From a virus, in IMG/VR virus record IMGVR_UViG_3300045008_000167, positions 1 through 30,594 of that record: a stretch of 30,594 bases of DNA, one strand, 5' to 3'. Position numbers and translations under genes: made by a program. The notes under the pieces were generated by a model. The model did not search any database and was not told where the DNA came from. It was given only the letters and a program-made list of their open reading frames with translations. Below are positions 7,850-15,163 of the stretch, piece by piece (position 1 is the first letter of the stretch; every line of letters begins with the position of its first letter).

Positions 7850-7873
7850 AAAAAAGCCGCATCGCTGCGGCTT
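7850..7873 (-). terminator. Intrinsic-terminator-like hairpin between protease and capsid genes
   Basis: On the minus strand AAGCCGCA pairs with TGCGGCTT over 8 bp, closed by the GNRA tetraloop GCGA and followed by a T run (complement of A 7850-7855). It lies 28 bases before the capsid start, leaving no space for a separate promoter. Capsid expression therefore requires read-through, antitermination or RNA processing here. Confidence 0.75.
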
Positions 7874-7895
7874 CATCTGCCTGTGTCGGGGTTGC

Positions 7896-8846
7896 CTATT
7901 TCAGGTGATCGTATGCCTCGCGGAATTCCCTGCGGAATGCCTCTTCGTCGAATGCCTTGGGCTTCTCTGGTTCCTCATCGTCAGGATCCGTCGGCTCCAT
8001 ATCGTCGAGTATCTTGCGAATGCGATCCTTGCACTTCTCCACGAGGTCATCGCAGGCGCCGGCCAATGCCTTGTATTCGTGCTCCATCTTGTCGGCGATA
8101 TCGCCGAGCTCTGCTCGTCTACCCTTGCCGAGTTTCTTCTCCACGATGATGTCCTTGAGATGATCGGCTAGGTCCTTGAGTGATTCAAAATTGGAGAGCC
8201 AGGCGGCGGGGTCGGGACCATATTTCTGGAAAGCCTTGTGTTCGGTGCGAGAGAGAGAAATCCCGACCAGGAATTCGGAACCTGGCTCAATCTTCTCCAG
8301 GGGCGGCAATGCGACTCGCTGCTCGGGAGTAAGGCGCAATGGTTCGCCCTCCTGCAGATCCAACGCCTTGGCCATCAGTTGCAAGGTCGCAGGATTCGCC
8401 GGTACAGAGCACCCCGAGAGTTCAAGAAGCTCTTGCTTAATGAACTCCCAGCCGTAATCTCCCCATCGGTCATTCGGATCGAGGGGCTGGCGCTCGATGG
8501 GGCGAAAGCCGACACTGACGCCGGAGAGGAAGCCGCCCCTATAGAGTCGGAAAACCTGCTCTGCAAATGGATTTTCCGCGGCTGTAGCAAATTGAATCCT
8601 CATCAGCAGACGGGTTGATTCAATGCGGTGTTCGATGCATTTGCCCAGCGGTAATTCATAGCGGGAATGCGCCCACAGGAATACCGGATTTTTGTCATAG
8701 GCGGCGAAGTCCCATCCCGCCACCCGAATCACATCGCCGCATCTATCCCTGTCCTCTGTCGAGGCAACAAACCAGATAGTCCGATCCTGCTCATTAATCT
8801 CCTTGATTTCACAGGGAAAGGATCGTTTTATCATCTCCATCTGCAT
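7896..8846 (-). CDS. HK97-family prohead maturation protease with C-terminal extension
   Basis: A 316-residue protein. Its N-terminal ~180 residues show the prohead protease U35 pattern: FVASTEDRDRCGDVI, the DKNPVFLWAHSRYELPLG segment with candidate catalytic His at about 60, and RGGFLSGVSVGFRP with candidate catalytic Ser at about 108-111. This serine protease cleaves scaffold regions inside the procapsid. The C-terminal third is helical and very charged (ACDDLVEKCKDRIRKILDD, then acidic EPTDPDDEEPEKPK), longer than the minimal protease and possibly scaffolding-like. The ATG follows AAAGGAGATAG, and the stop of the upstream gene is adjacent. Confidence 0.9.
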   Translation of the reverse strand: MQMEMIKRSFPCEIKEINEQDRTIWFVASTEDRDRCGDVIRVAGWDFAAYDKNPVFLWAHSRYELPLGKCIEHRIESTRLLMRIQFATAAENPFAEQVFRLYRGGFLSGVSVGFRPIERQPLDPNDRWGDYGWEFIKQELLELSGCSVPANPATLQLMAKALDLQEGEPLRLTPEQRVALPPLEKIEPGSEFLVGISLSRTEHKAFQKYGPDPAAWLSNFESLKDLADHLKDIIVEKKLGKGRRAELGDIADKMEHEYKALAGACDDLVEKCKDRIRKILDDMEPTDPDDEEPEKPKAFDEEAFRREFREAYDHLK

Positions 8847-9227
8847 CTATCTCCTTTCGCTCAATCGGCCGAGCTCTTGGCGGCGACCGAATTCGAAAAT
8901 GCCGCCATTCACCTGCCCGAAATATCTGGCCCGTATTGCGGGAATCTCTATCAGGGGCGGTCCGCCCTCCAGTGCCATCTCGACGGCGTACTCGTTACCA
9001 TCCGCGCCTCGCAAAGTCCATCGATATTTGTTATCCGTGTCTCGCAGCACGATGTTGACGCCATCATATAGGCCCGCCTTGATTTCGAGCACATCCAGGC
9101 CCTCGCCAACGCCGTCATACTCGATACCGACGCACAGGGACTTGCCGGACTTGAGCGATTCAAGGACCGCATCACCCGCAGTCGTGGCGAACCTGTATCG
9201 CATATCGGTAGAGAAGTTGACGATCAC
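8847..9227 (-). CDS. Hypothetical protein between portal and protease
   Basis: A 126-residue protein starting at GTG 9227, which overlaps the portal stop as GTGA. It is predominantly beta (KSLCVGIEYDGVGEGLDVL, YRWTLRGADGNEYAVEMALE). I do not recognise its family. Its place between portal-MuF and the protease suggests a role in head assembly or a minor capsid component, by context only. Confidence 0.6.
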   Translation of the reverse strand: MIVNFSTDMRYRFATTAGDAVLESLKSGKSLCVGIEYDGVGEGLDVLEIKAGLYDGVNIVLRDTDNKYRWTLRGADGNEYAVEMALEGGPPLIEIPAIRARYFGQVNGGIFEFGRRQELGRLSERR

Positions 9228-11344
9228 GCCTCTGCCTCTAGGCGTTTCAAGATTGCCCGCTCCCGCTCATTCCACGCTTTGACGAGCTCGGCCTTGAATT
9301 TTTTCTCATGTGGGTCGAGCGCCTTGCAGTAAGCATCCCAACGCTCGATGTGGGCGGGACTACCATAGGCAATGGCTTTCTCGTCGAACGAGGGGAGGAG
9401 GCTGCATCTGCAATTGCAATCCTCGCTCGCAAGCCCAATGAGCCCAGGCGCGGGGCCGCTCCCTGCACCAACCACGAAATTCTGCGTCATCGGAATCGGC
9501 TCGGCATTATACCTTCCGTGCGCGCTGACATGTGTTTCTCTCGTGCGTTCGTCCAAGGCGGAAAGCCAGGACTTTTTCTCGATTCCCGCCTGCAGATATC
9601 CCTGCAGCGCCCCCCCATTCATCGCCCCGCCCATCTCCGTGCGGGCGATGAGCTCGGAGCGATATCCTCGGGCGTCGTCGAACACATTCGTCACTCGATT
9701 CATCAGGTCGGTCGTGCCCTCGCCCGCCTGATATCCCTCAACCAGCGTTGCCTTGAGGCTTTGCCAGGTTGTCGCCTCGAAGCTCTCATCGCTGGTCTTA
9801 ATGCGGTTGACTCGCTCGGCGAGAAATTCCACGACGGCCGGATTCGTCACATCGAATGCGATGCCAGCGCCAACCTCGATGACGGCGTTACTGCCTCCGG
9901 AGAGCACGGCCTCGGCAATGAACGACTCGCTGAGGTCGGCGGCCTTGGTCAGCCATTCCTCGAGCTCACCGATAACCCGATTCGCCCATTCCGAGGCGCT
10001 CATCTTAGTAACAACAGGCAGCGCCTTCTGCTCTGCCTTGGCGGGGAGTAGAGTCGAAGGCGCTTGTGATGCAATTGGTATCTGCGACAGGTCTGCCACA
10101 GCAATGAAGTTGCGGGGCACCAGGTAATATGCCGTGCCGTCCATCTCTTCATACCCCTCGAGGCGACGGAACTCGTCAACTCGCAACGTCCCTGCGCGCA
10201 TGTTTTCAAGATTACGCTTATGCTCGAATTCCTTATCGCTCGTGTTCGGCCGCTGCAATTCAAGAAATGCCCCGGCGGGCTTGAATTGTGGAAGAAGCTG
10301 GCGATTCAACGCCCGCTCGAACATCGTGATATGTGGAATAAGCGTCATCGAATTGAAGATGTAGATGCTCGTTTCCGCGGTGCTGCGGTTGACGTCGCCA
10401 GTGTCGCCCATCAATAGCTTAGGCGTGCCAATCACGCCGCCTATCGCTGCCCGCCGGAAAGTGCGGCTTTCGATGTGCTCACTGTCCTTGGCGTTCTGCG
10501 AAAGCTGATGGATTTTCATCCCGCCGCCGATAAAGGCAGGCTTGAAGGCATTCCAGAATCCGCCGTAATGGCTTTCCCACCACTGCTGCAGCTTCTCCAT
10601 CAGGCCCTTCTGGCCGTCCTCGAGGATACCGGGATGCTCAATTGCGATGCCCGGAACGGCGTTGCGCCAGTAAAAGTTTTTCTCGTGCTTCGCCGCGTAC
10701 TCGTCGGCTTCGGCTTCATCGGCACATGCCTCGGCGATACCCTTACCGCGGCCATACGGATCTTCAGGATCGGCGTACTTGAATGCGATGATTTCGCTCT
10801 GCGGCACCGGTGGGAGCATCTGACCACCGAAGCCCCGGCCAATCAATTGAATCCCGTAGAATGGACTTCCCAAAGACGGCGTTGCCACCACCCAATGAGG
10901 GGGTACCGGCCAGAGTTGCTTCGGCGGACCGTTCGGCACATCGCGTTCGATAATCCAGAACCATTCTCCCGCCATCGTCGCCCACGTGTCGCAGAGCATG
11001 ACAATCTGAAAAATATCAAGATATGGATTGCTGTCCAAGAATTTGAACAGCTCATGCTCTGGACCGAGCTCCTTCTCCTTGGACCTTGATGTCCAGAGCT
11101 TCGCGTTTTCCAGGGCGACGGCCAATCCGTATGCGATAGGTCGCTCCGCTGCAGCAATCCAAGGCGAGGAGGTCGCCATCTTGAGCCATTCCCGCTGCGT
11201 GCGTCTTGGGGCCTGAGCAAAGAGATGCGTAAACGACCGGGACAATGCAGACTTGAGATTGCTGGCACTCGTCGCCGCTCGAATAGCGATGTCTTCCATC
11301 CTGCGGTGCAGGTTTGCGCCCAGGCGTCGCAGGAAATTGCTCAC
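9224..11344 (-). CDS. Portal protein fused to MuF/SPP1 gp7-like minor head domain
   Basis: A 706-residue protein. The GTG at 11344 is preferred because it overlaps the terminase stop as GTGA and follows AGGAG; a reading from 11395 would overlap the terminase by about 50 bases. Residues ~40-430 are an HK97-type portal: KEKELGPEHELFKFLDSNP, MAGEWFWIIERDVPNGPPKQ, GGVIGTPKLLMGDTGDV, PHITMFERALNRQLLP. This is the dodecameric channel at the packaging vertex. After a linker, residues ~540-690 match the MuF domain: GYRSELIARTEMGGAMNGG, KSWLSALDERTRETH and SEDCNCRCSLLP. MuF proteins are minor head components, usually encoded separately; here they are one polypeptide. Confidence 0.9.
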   Translation of the reverse strand: MSNFLRRLGANLHRRMEDIAIRAATSASNLKSALSRSFTHLFAQAPRRTQREWLKMATSSPWIAAAERPIAYGLAVALENAKLWTSRSKEKELGPEHELFKFLDSNPYLDIFQIVMLCDTWATMAGEWFWIIERDVPNGPPKQLWPVPPHWVVATPSLGSPFYGIQLIGRGFGGQMLPPVPQSEIIAFKYADPEDPYGRGKGIAEACADEAEADEYAAKHEKNFYWRNAVPGIAIEHPGILEDGQKGLMEKLQQWWESHYGGFWNAFKPAFIGGGMKIHQLSQNAKDSEHIESRTFRRAAIGGVIGTPKLLMGDTGDVNRSTAETSIYIFNSMTLIPHITMFERALNRQLLPQFKPAGAFLELQRPNTSDKEFEHKRNLENMRAGTLRVDEFRRLEGYEEMDGTAYYLVPRNFIAVADLSQIPIASQAPSTLLPAKAEQKALPVVTKMSASEWANRVIGELEEWLTKAADLSESFIAEAVLSGGSNAVIEVGAGIAFDVTNPAVVEFLAERVNRIKTSDESFEATTWQSLKATLVEGYQAGEGTTDLMNRVTNVFDDARGYRSELIARTEMGGAMNGGALQGYLQAGIEKKSWLSALDERTRETHVSAHGRYNAEPIPMTQNFVVGAGSGPAPGLIGLASEDCNCRCSLLPSFDEKAIAYGSPAHIERWDAYCKALDPHEKKFKAELVKAWNERERAILKRLEAEA

Positions 11345-12783
11345 AAGAAGAAGGCTCCTGATTTCTGCCGCGCGGGAGCGGCAAAGGCGATGCACAGTGC
11401 ATCTGCTCTGTCCGGGCTTGCCACGTTTCGTTTTCTCATGTCTTCCTTGGATTCCAGCATTATCTGTCCTTTCGAGTTGGTCTTGTACCGCAAGCCGCTT
11501 AGTTGACCCGCTAGTTTCTTATCGGGAGGATGAGCTATGCTGCCCTCCTCGTAGCGTTTTCGCAGGCCCCAATAGTCTTCCGAGCGCTTATCCGCGAAGC
11601 GCTCGGCATTGCGGGCCCTATTGCCGCCGTTGTACTCCTCAATGCCAGGAACGCCCTGCTCCTTGAGCCGGTCATAAGGCCCTGCACCCATCCCCGGGAT
11701 GTCGATGCGGATTCGCTCTGCCCCGATCTCCCGCCGCCTGGAGACAATCACGCCCGCCGTTTCCATCGTGTCCTGTTTACGCCTGCAGTCCAGGGGTGCG
11801 GCAATTTCGCCGCACCTTGCAACCAGCACCGTTTCGCAATCGCCATACCTTGCCACGTCTACACCGAGCTCAACGGGATGATCTCTTTCTGCCCTCTCCC
11901 ACCATCGTTGTTCCCGATTAAGATTTTCCCATCGAATTTCAGCCGCCTCGATCCAGTGCAGCGGGATGAGTTGATCGGGCGACTCGCTCGGGAAATTGCC
12001 CCTGACCCGGCTCTGCCAGAATGACGATTCCTCGCCGAATTCTTCGAGGATATCCGCCACCCAGGAAGACGATATGAGATACGGCACTACGATCGGCGCC
12101 GCCCGCAAGAGGGCCATCTTCTCCGCCTTTGTCTCCAGGCTCTCGTATTCGGCCTTGAGCGGCGCCAGGTTCGGCGTGTCGAGGGCGTCGATGGTGATGC
12201 AATTGTAGAACGCCCGCTTCGAGTTGAAGGCATCGTAAAACTCGCCCTGCGGCCTTGTGGGATTCCCAAGGAGCAGGAGCCGGACTTCACCGCTCGCCAT
12301 AATGCCCCGGATAGCCTCGAAGATTGAGTCCGGCACGCCGCTCGCTTCATCGACCACCACGAGTATGCGCCTTGCGTGGAATCCCTGAAAGCGGTCAGGG
12401 TCGTCCGTGCTCAGGCCGAATGCGTACCAGTTATCCTTGATGCGCAACATCGGCGTCTTCATCGGCTTGCCGAAAACATGAGTCCTAGCTTTGGGGTACA
12501 GAGTCCGAATCTCTCCCCATAGCAGCTTATTGACCTGGCGCCACGTAGGCGCCGTGGTCAGCACAATGCTGTCGGAGAAGCTATTCAAAAACCAACAGAC
12601 GATTCCGGCAGCGACGTGCGTTTTTCCACCGCTGTGACAAGACTTGACGGCCGTTCTGGGGTTGTCCCGCACTGATTCAATTATTTCAATCTGCTTACAC
12701 CAGTATACCTCCTTAAAGACCGAGCCGAGCCACCACACTGGATCCCCGACTTGCCGATCATAGACTTCCAGATTCCTTGGCAT
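11341..12783 (-). CDS. terL: Terminase large subunit (packaging ATPase and nuclease)
   Basis: A 480-residue protein. Walker A is SCHSGGKT (residues 48-55), followed by LTTAPTWRQV. Walker B with the catalytic acid is ILVVVDEASG (140-149), and the coupling motif LLLGNPTRPQGEFYDAF follows. The C-terminal RNase H-like nuclease has GVDVARYGD (307-315), IRIDIPGMGAGPYDRL (about 358-373) and SPDRADALCIAF near the end, giving the three acidic metal ligands. It cuts and pumps DNA into the procapsid through the portal. The gene overlaps the small subunit by 26 bases and the portal by 4 bases. Confidence 0.95.
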   Translation of the reverse strand: MPRNLEVYDRQVGDPVWWLGSVFKEVYWCKQIEIIESVRDNPRTAVKSCHSGGKTHVAAGIVCWFLNSFSDSIVLTTAPTWRQVNKLLWGEIRTLYPKARTHVFGKPMKTPMLRIKDNWYAFGLSTDDPDRFQGFHARRILVVVDEASGVPDSIFEAIRGIMASGEVRLLLLGNPTRPQGEFYDAFNSKRAFYNCITIDALDTPNLAPLKAEYESLETKAEKMALLRAAPIVVPYLISSSWVADILEEFGEESSFWQSRVRGNFPSESPDQLIPLHWIEAAEIRWENLNREQRWWERAERDHPVELGVDVARYGDCETVLVARCGEIAAPLDCRRKQDTMETAGVIVSRRREIGAERIRIDIPGMGAGPYDRLKEQGVPGIEEYNGGNRARNAERFADKRSEDYWGLRKRYEEGSIAHPPDKKLAGQLSGLRYKTNSKGQIMLESKEDMRKRNVASPDRADALCIAFAAPARQKSGAFFL

Positions 12784-13273
12784 TGCACTCCCGCTCCGCC
12801 TCGCACTCCCGCAGCCATTCTTCGTGTGTCAGTTCAACGTTCTTCGTTTCGGACTTCTTCACGATGAGACCCAGGAGCTCGCATCGATTTGCGATACACC
12901 GCTCTACTCCGGCCAGATATGCAGGATTGCCGTCTCGCTCTTCTTGCCGGAGGCTCTGTTCTTCCTTGTCTTTACCTCGCTTAGCTTGCTTGATAACGCG
13001 CTGCTGCAAACTCCGCTCCCAAGCCGCCCAGTATGTGCGTTCCAGGTTGTCCCAATTGGCGACCTCTCGCGCTCGGCGCTCATCGAAGTTAACGACGCCA
13101 GATTCGAACCAGCGTTTCCTCAGTGCTACAAGGTCATACGCTATCTGACGAGGCGAGAGATGGAGCGTCTCCGCCATTTTCCACTGCGGGATCCCCTCGC
13201 AGTACATCCGTGAGAGCTCGAAAATGTCCCGCTCGTATTGCGCTTTTGAGCGCGTAGCCCCGCCCTTTCTCAT
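12758..13273 (-). CDS. terS: Terminase small subunit
   Basis: A 171-residue protein, start ATG 13273 preceded by GGGGG. The N-terminus (EDIFELSRMYCEG-like segment, then QWKMAETLHLSPRQIAYDL) is a helix-turn-helix typical of small terminase DNA-recognition domains. The middle is a long helix (WDNLERTYWAAWERSLQQRV) suited to oligomerisation, and a charged tail contacts the large subunit in this family. Position directly before terL supports the call. The pac or cos site is often inside or near this gene but no obvious one was identified. Confidence 0.8.
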   Translation of the reverse strand: MRKGGATRSKAQYERDIFELSRMYCEGIPQWKMAETLHLSPRQIAYDLVALRKRWFESGVVNFDERRAREVANWDNLERTYWAAWERSLQQRVIKQAKRGKDKEEQSLRQEERDGNPAYLAGVERCIANRCELLGLIVKKSETKNVELTHEEWLRECEAERECNAKESGSL

Positions 13274-13434
13274 GCAACCCCCATGGCGCTGCAATCGCCC
13301 TTCCCCAATTCAAGCGGATTCAATCTTTCCCAATATCGCACAATCGGCCTCAATCCAAGGAGCATGTGAGCGATATTGAGGTTTGACGTTGATCGCTTGT
13401 CGAGAATATCATGTATCCAGAAAGGCGGTGTCTC
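13274..13434. other. Divergent intergenic region between terS and the TudS-like gene
   Basis: About 160 bases separate the minus-strand terS from the plus-strand DUF523 gene. It contains an inverted repeat CAATATCGC (13331-13339) / GCGATATTG (13370-13378) just upstream of the plus-strand promoter, with nested CCTCAAT / ATTGAGG halves. It could be an operator, or part of a packaging recognition site. No promoter for terS was seen, consistent with read-through from 15131-15159. Confidence 0.4.
13383..13412 (+). promoter_or_regulatory. Sigma70-type promoter for the TudS-like gene
   Basis: TTGACG (13383-13388), an 18-base spacer and TATCAT (13407-13412) point rightward, each hexamer matching 5 of 6 consensus bases. 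Transcription would begin near 13419, about 16 bases before the ATG at 13435. The inverted repeat 13331-13378 lies just upstream. Confidence 0.65.
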
Positions 13435-13857
13435 ATGCGCAGTATCATCGTGTCTCGCTGTCTCATCGGGGATAGATGTCTATTTCACGGCTTCTATGCC
13501 ACATTCGCCAAAGATACCATCAGCCTCTTGGCGAATCGGTTCAAAATCATTCCTGTTTGCCCAGAAATGCTAGGGGGGATGTCCTGTCCTCGTCCACCAT
13601 CCCGACTCAGGGATGGCAGGGTCTTTTGCCACAAGAGAGACATCACTCACATTTTCGAATTGGGCCGAGATCGTGCCCTTGTCGAATTGAAAGGTAGGGA
13701 TGTTGTTATGGGCATAACTCTGCAAGGGTCACCCTCCTGCGATCCCATCACGGGAATCTTTGGCAGCGCGCTTGCGAAGCTTCTTCCCGTCATCGCTGCT
13801 CGCCGTGGAAATGGGTGGGAATCCATTCTGCTTGACATGCTCAAGGAACTTGGATAA
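13435..13857 (+). CDS. DUF523 / TudS-like [4Fe-4S] thiouracil desulfurase homologue
   Basis: A 140-residue protein, one of the few genes on the plus strand. The start at 13435 (MRSIIVSRCLIGDRC) has AAGGCGG upstream and matches the family N-terminus. Family motifs are the first Cys in VSRCLIGD (C9), PVCPEMLGGMSCPRPP (C42, E44) and GSPSCDPITGIFGSALAKLL (S99, C102). In characterised TudS three Cys hold a [4Fe-4S] cluster, and Glu and Ser assist removal of sulfur from thiouracil or 4-thio-UMP; the equivalent residues all appear present. It lacks the usual Gly after the third Cys. Its last 129 bases overlap the minus-strand ParB/PAPS-reductase gene tail to tail. It looks like a moron with its own promoter. 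Substrate in this phage is unknown. Confidence 0.8.
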   Translation: MRSIIVSRCLIGDRCLFHGFYATFAKDTISLLANRFKIIPVCPEMLGGMSCPRPPSRLRDGRVFCHKRDITHIFELGRDRALVELKGRDVVMGITLQGSPSCDPITGIFGSALAKLLPVIAARRGNGWESILLDMLKELG

Positions 13858-15069
13858 TTCCGGTTCTCCGCGATCTGCCATCTCAGAGAAATCTTTACAA
13901 GACGGACTCCATTTGCCCACGCCTTTTTTGGCCTCCCATTCCAAGAGCACTCGCCAGAGCCCAGGGAACCACTTCCGCAATGCGCTATAGAAAACTTGAC
14001 GCCCGCCAGGGCACATATAGCAAGCCGTCCGGGGAAACCCTAACTTATAGCCCCACCAAATAGGGATGCCACTCGCATAAAGTTTCTCTTGAACCTGCTC
14101 CTTTGTCCACTCAAACATAGGAAAATAGACCTGATAGCCACGATATTCCTTGAGTTGTGTTTTCCCCGACGCAGGCTTCGCCTCGCCCTTATTGCCTCCA
14201 CCTATCTGGAGAATATCTTCCGGAGACCCCAGCTCCGCCGCAAACGCATCTACGGGCAAATGCAACAGATCTTCCTGACACCACGGAAACTGATGAAACG
14301 GCCATCCCTTTTCGTCGAGAAGACAGAAGAAATCCTTCTTAGGCTTGAGGATGATATGCTGCACCCCAAGGAATTTGGCTACCTGCTTAGTATGGTACGC
14401 CATAGCGGGGAATTCTACGCCTATATCCACATAGGCGGCATAGACTGTTTGCGGATCGAAATTCCTGGCCGCCCATATCAATGCCATCGACGAGTCTACA
14501 CCACCAGAATATGAGCATACGACATGCTTTTTTCCGGCAAAAAGCTGCTTCTCTATCTCAGTGAGATCCAATTCTCCGGCAACATTAAATTGCTGAAAAT
14601 CGACAAGCGCAGACCTTCCCGCATCATTGTCGCCCTGCAGATCCCCCAGCATCTCCCCCAGCTCGTCCTGCGACCATAACCCCTCAAAGTTTACTCCCGC
14701 CTCAAGGTCAGCCTTTATCTGGTCGAAATTCCACTCCAGTGAAACCTCGCTGCTGCGATTATCTGCATATGCGAGCTCTCGGGCCTTGCCGCCCTGGGAA
14801 AGGTCCAGGTCGGTGCGCTGCACGACGACGAGTTCCTTCCCGTCCGTCTCCACGGTGCGTATCGGGAGCCCTATATCAACAGCGGTCTCAAGGGTCTTGT
14901 TACCTGCGATTACCACGCCGTGTTTGTCGGCGAGGATAGAGCGACCGGCCCCATACTTGCGCAATGAGTCATCGAGGACGCGGATACCCCGCTCGGTTCC
15001 CTTGTTGGCATTCGCAGGGTCGGATCGCAGGTCCTCTATGCTCTCAATTCGCTTCGCCTTCCTAGTCAT
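13729..15069 (-). CDS. ParB-like domain fused to PAPS-reductase-like (N-type ATP pyrophosphatase) domain
   Basis: A 446-residue protein starting at ATG 15069 with GAGGAG 4 bases upstream. Residues ~1-110 form a ParB/sulfiredoxin-type domain (GIRVLDDSLRKYGAGRSILA, then HGVVIAGNKTLETA). Residues ~180-400 form a PAPS-reductase/ATP-pyrophosphatase domain with PP-loop SYSGGVDSS (186-194), DIGVEFPAM, FPWCQEDLL and a C-Y-M-C motif at 350-353. The IbrB/IbrA proteins of E. coli pair these same two domains as separate genes, and DndC of DNA phosphorothioation has the second. Here they are fused. The reaction is unknown. It heads the late operon, right after the promoter and terminator at 15086-15159, and converges with the TudS-like gene. 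Confidence 0.85.
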   Translation of the reverse strand: MTRKAKRIESIEDLRSDPANANKGTERGIRVLDDSLRKYGAGRSILADKHGVVIAGNKTLETAVDIGLPIRTVETDGKELVVVQRTDLDLSQGGKARELAYADNRSSEVSLEWNFDQIKADLEAGVNFEGLWSQDELGEMLGDLQGDNDAGRSALVDFQQFNVAGELDLTEIEKQLFAGKKHVVCSYSGGVDSSMALIWAARNFDPQTVYAAYVDIGVEFPAMAYHTKQVAKFLGVQHIILKPKKDFFCLLDEKGWPFHQFPWCQEDLLHLPVDAFAAELGSPEDILQIGGGNKGEAKPASGKTQLKEYRGYQVYFPMFEWTKEQVQEKLYASGIPIWWGYKLGFPRTACYMCPGGRQVFYSALRKWFPGLWRVLLEWEAKKGVGKWSPSCKDFSEMADRGEPELSKFLEHVKQNGFPPISTASSDDGKKLRKRAAKDSRDGIAGG

Positions 15070-15085
15070 CGTGCTCCTCAAAATC

Positions 15086-15109
15086 AAAAAACCCCGACTT
15101 CTCGGGGTT
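15086..15109 (-). terminator. Intrinsic terminator immediately downstream of the late promoter
   Basis: On the minus strand AACCCCGA pairs with TCGGGGTT over 8 bp with loop GAAG, followed by a run of T (complement of A 15086-15091). It lies about 15 bases after the predicted start of the promoter at 15131-15159 and about 55 bases after the regulator gene stop. It can end early transcription and also attenuate the late promoter. Confidence 0.85.
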
Positions 15110-15130
15110 CTCGAAACTTTCACGCCTATC

Positions 15131-15159
15131 ATGATAACACACTTGACACGGAAGGTCAA
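15131..15159 (-). promoter_or_regulatory. Candidate late-operon promoter
   Basis: On the minus strand TTGACC (15159-15154), a 17-base spacer and TATCAT (15136-15131) form a good sigma70-type promoter starting near 15124. An inverted repeat CTTGAC (15142-15147) / GTCAAG (15155-15160) overlaps the -35, and the palindrome TATCATGATA covers the -10. Both look like regulator contacts. The sequence TGTGTTATCATGAT is almost identical to the XRE promoter at 30119-30132. Confidence 0.75.
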
Positions 15160-15163
15160 GATG

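Noticed and set aside
13274-13434. cos or pac site
   Set aside because: An inverted repeat is present near terS but nothing in the sequence alone distinguishes a packaging site from an operator.
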